This document shows positions 62,765 to 64,000 of a DNA stretch of 64,000 bases, in pieces. Under the pieces are notes generated by a model. That model saw only the letters and a list, made by a program, of their open reading frames with translations. It had not been told where the DNA came from and did no database searches. The DNA is from Bacillus suaedaesalsae (GTDB lineage Bacteria; Bacillota; Bacilli; Bacillales; SA4): positions 112,537 through 176,536 of the forward strand of contig NZ_JAFELM010000036.1 of assembly GCF_016890225.1 (NCBI RefSeq). Reading direction: 5' to 3'. Each line of letters begins with the position of its first letter. Within the stretch, counting starts at the first letter, position 1. The position numbers were made by a program, and so were the translations under genes.

Positions 62765-63883
62765 TCAAAAACTAGCGTTTTTTACTTCTTCTACCTCTTG
62801 TGTAATAGCCCAAATAAAACCAGCTAATTCTCTGGCAACTGCAGTAATTGCTTTTCCACTTTCTTTTCCTCTTGATAATAATCGGTAATACTTTTTATGA
62901 AGTCGGTTTTGTGCTTTCCAGGATATCGCTTGAATAGTGGGGGACTGTCCATTTTGTCGTCTCATCAATTCTCCTTTAACTGACGGTTGATAACGATAAC
63001 TCCATGCAGCTTCTACTAATAAGCGTCGTACATGACGATTCCCTGTTTTTGTGATGCTCCCTTGTATTCTTCTTTCACCACTTGAGTATTCACTTGGTAT
63101 TAAACCAATATAGGCCATTAATTGTGTTGGTGATGAGAAACGTTTGAAAGAACCTATCTCCGCTACAAGACTAGTCGCAGTAATAAGAGCTACACCTCTT
63201 AGTGATTGTAAGGCTTGAATGGTTGGGGCGTGTACGCCCTCCGTTGCCTGAACTCTAATTTCTTCCTCTAGTCTTAAAATTCGTTGTTCTAGCTCTTTCA
63301 ATTGATGATAATATTCTTGAAAGACCACACGTAGTTTGGAGCTTTCAAATTTTAATGCATCCAGCCATCTACGATATTTGACCGTCCATTTGTTCACACC
63401 TGACGGTGGCTTAATGTTATTACGAAGCAAAAATTTACTCAAACGGTGCCTTGCCCTAAGTTCATCTTCTTTTGCATCTTCACGACATCTTACAAGATCA
63501 CGGAGAGCTTCATCCTCTTCGTTTGGAACATAGATGTTAGTTAATTCTCCTGCTCGATATAACTGAGCCAGTCGAATAGAGTCTCTACGATCTGTCTTAA
63601 TACGTTCACCTGGTCTTTTAGGTATGAGAGATGGGGCTATCACATCACAATGAACACCTAGGGAAAGTAATAATCTATATAGTGGGTATCCAGTTGGACC
63701 GGCTTCATAACAGACTCGAAGAGTCTCGGTGTTTCCAAGTTTATTTATTAATTTCCTAACTGCTTCTGGTGTGTGAGGAATTACTCCCCAGTATCTCGGC
63801 TCTTCTCGCCCCTCATCCGCGATCGCAACTGCAATTTTTTCTTTTGATACGTCTAAACCTACATATTTTATGGTATCCTTCAT
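62765..63883 (-). CDS. IS110-family transposase (DEDD recombinase)
   Basis: The 372-residue protein has an N-terminal RuvC-like DEDD domain with Asp11 (VGLDVSKEK), Glu60 (CYEAGPTGYPLYR), Asp98 and Asp101 (KTDRRDSIRLA), a coiled middle (about 185-215), and a C-terminal Transposase_20 domain (LQSLRGVALITATSLVAEIG, YIGLIPSEYSSGE). The probable catalytic serine is Ser276 in QGSITKTGNRHVRRLLVEAAW. Appears intact. These enzymes move the element with no terminal-repeat cutting of the classical type, guided by a bridge RNA. Confidence 0.95.
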   Translation of the reverse strand: MKDTIKYVGLDVSKEKIAVAIADEGREEPRYWGVIPHTPEAVRKLINKLGNTETLRVCYEAGPTGYPLYRLLLSLGVHCDVIAPSLIPKRPGERIKTDRRDSIRLAQLYRAGELTNIYVPNEEDEALRDLVRCREDAKEDELRARHRLSKFLLRNNIKPPSGVNKWTVKYRRWLDALKFESSKLRVVFQEYYHQLKELEQRILRLEEEIRVQATEGVHAPTIQALQSLRGVALITATSLVAEIGSFKRFSSPTQLMAYIGLIPSEYSSGERRIQGSITKTGNRHVRRLLVEAAWSYRYQPSVKGELMRRQNGQSPTIQAISWKAQNRLHKKYYRLLSRGKESGKAITAVARELAGFIWAITQEVEEVKNASF

Positions 63884-63886
63884 AAT

Positions 63887-63984
63887 AACTAGCTCCTTCC
63901 GTAATGTAGCTCTGATTTGGTTTGTTTTTACCAGTAAACATTCTAACCAAATTAACCTACGATGTTACGAGTAAGGAGCTAGTT
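63887..63984 (-). repeat. Nested stem-loop upstream of the transposase start
   Basis: Perfect 12-base arms AACTAGCTCCTT (63887-63898) and AAGGAGCTAGTT (63973-63984), a partly paired GTAATGTAG/CTACGATGTTAC segment, and a perfect inner stem ATTTGGTT/AACCAAAT (63915-63922/63945-63952). The region begins four bases before the transposase ATG and could fold as RNA or single-stranded DNA. Confidence 0.8.
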
Positions 63985-64000
63985 TCGTTCATGATAACTC

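Larger units (their letters stand above)
62191..64000 (-). mobile_element. IS110-family insertion element (right end not fully in window)
   Basis: The transposase gene is flanked by long non-coding stretches. ATGAACGAAACT (62191-62202) and its inverse AGTTTCGTTCAT (63981-63992) form a 12-base inverted repeat near the two presumed ends. The left end coincides with the point where a chromosomal repeat breaks off. The boundary is inferred; the total of about 1.8 kb is on the long side for the family. Confidence 0.6.

Overview
The window is a low-GC Firmicutes chromosome segment, almost certainly Bacillaceae. The evidence is gene content and order: ssrA-smpB-rnr-est-secG, eno-gpmI-tpiA-pgk-gapA-cggR, sigL with yvfG, crh-whiA-yvcK-rapZ-yvcI, a hisZGDBHAF-IE operon, ppaX-yvoD-lgt-hprK and yvlBCD, plus CggR, CtsR and Crh regulatory features typical of Bacillus. 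Most genes lie on the minus strand.

Region 1 (1-16.6 kb) is accessory. It starts with the 3' end of a glycine-betaine binding protein, followed by a DUF975-type membrane protein and a lipoprotein. Next comes a polymorphic-toxin locus: a secreted ~2,900-residue YD/RHS-repeat (WapA-like) protein with a C-terminal EndoU-type RNase tip, an adjacent immunity gene, a broken small gene, and a displaced second toxin tip with its own immunity candidate. The leader of the RHS gene carries a clear class I cyclic-di-GMP (GEMM-I) riboswitch followed by a terminator-like hairpin. I consider this the most interesting feature of the window: a second-messenger riboswitch apparently controlling an interbacterial toxin. 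A yknWXYZ-like MacB-type ABC exporter operon lies next to it.

Region 2 (16.6-35.5 kb) holds plsY, an MFS exporter, tmRNA with smpB, RNase R, esterase and secG, then the complete lower-glycolysis operon with its repressor CggR and a recognisable CggR operator and promoter. It continues with a thioredoxin-fold protein, sigma-54 (sigL), yvfG, small membrane and SRPBCC proteins, a secreted amidase and tRNA-Arg(CCG).

Region 3 (35.5-47.9 kb) has an RND exporter (SwrC type) with a TetR gene and matching palindromic operators in both promoters. It also has a DinB-like protein, clpP with a CtsR box, the yvcI-rapZ-yvcK-whiA-crh operon, trxB and a TPR protein.

Region 4 (48-61.9 kb) contains the histidine operon with its promoter, yvoF-ppaX-yvoD-lgt-hprK, and the yvlBCD-type envelope-stress cluster.

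Region 5 (61.9-64 kb) is an IS110-family element. It appears to interrupt a dispersed palindromic repeat and has structured non-coding DNA on both sides of its transposase gene (candidate bridge RNA). Several families of dispersed palindromes occupy intergenic spaces throughout. All calls were made by reading the sequence; no searches or folding programs were run.
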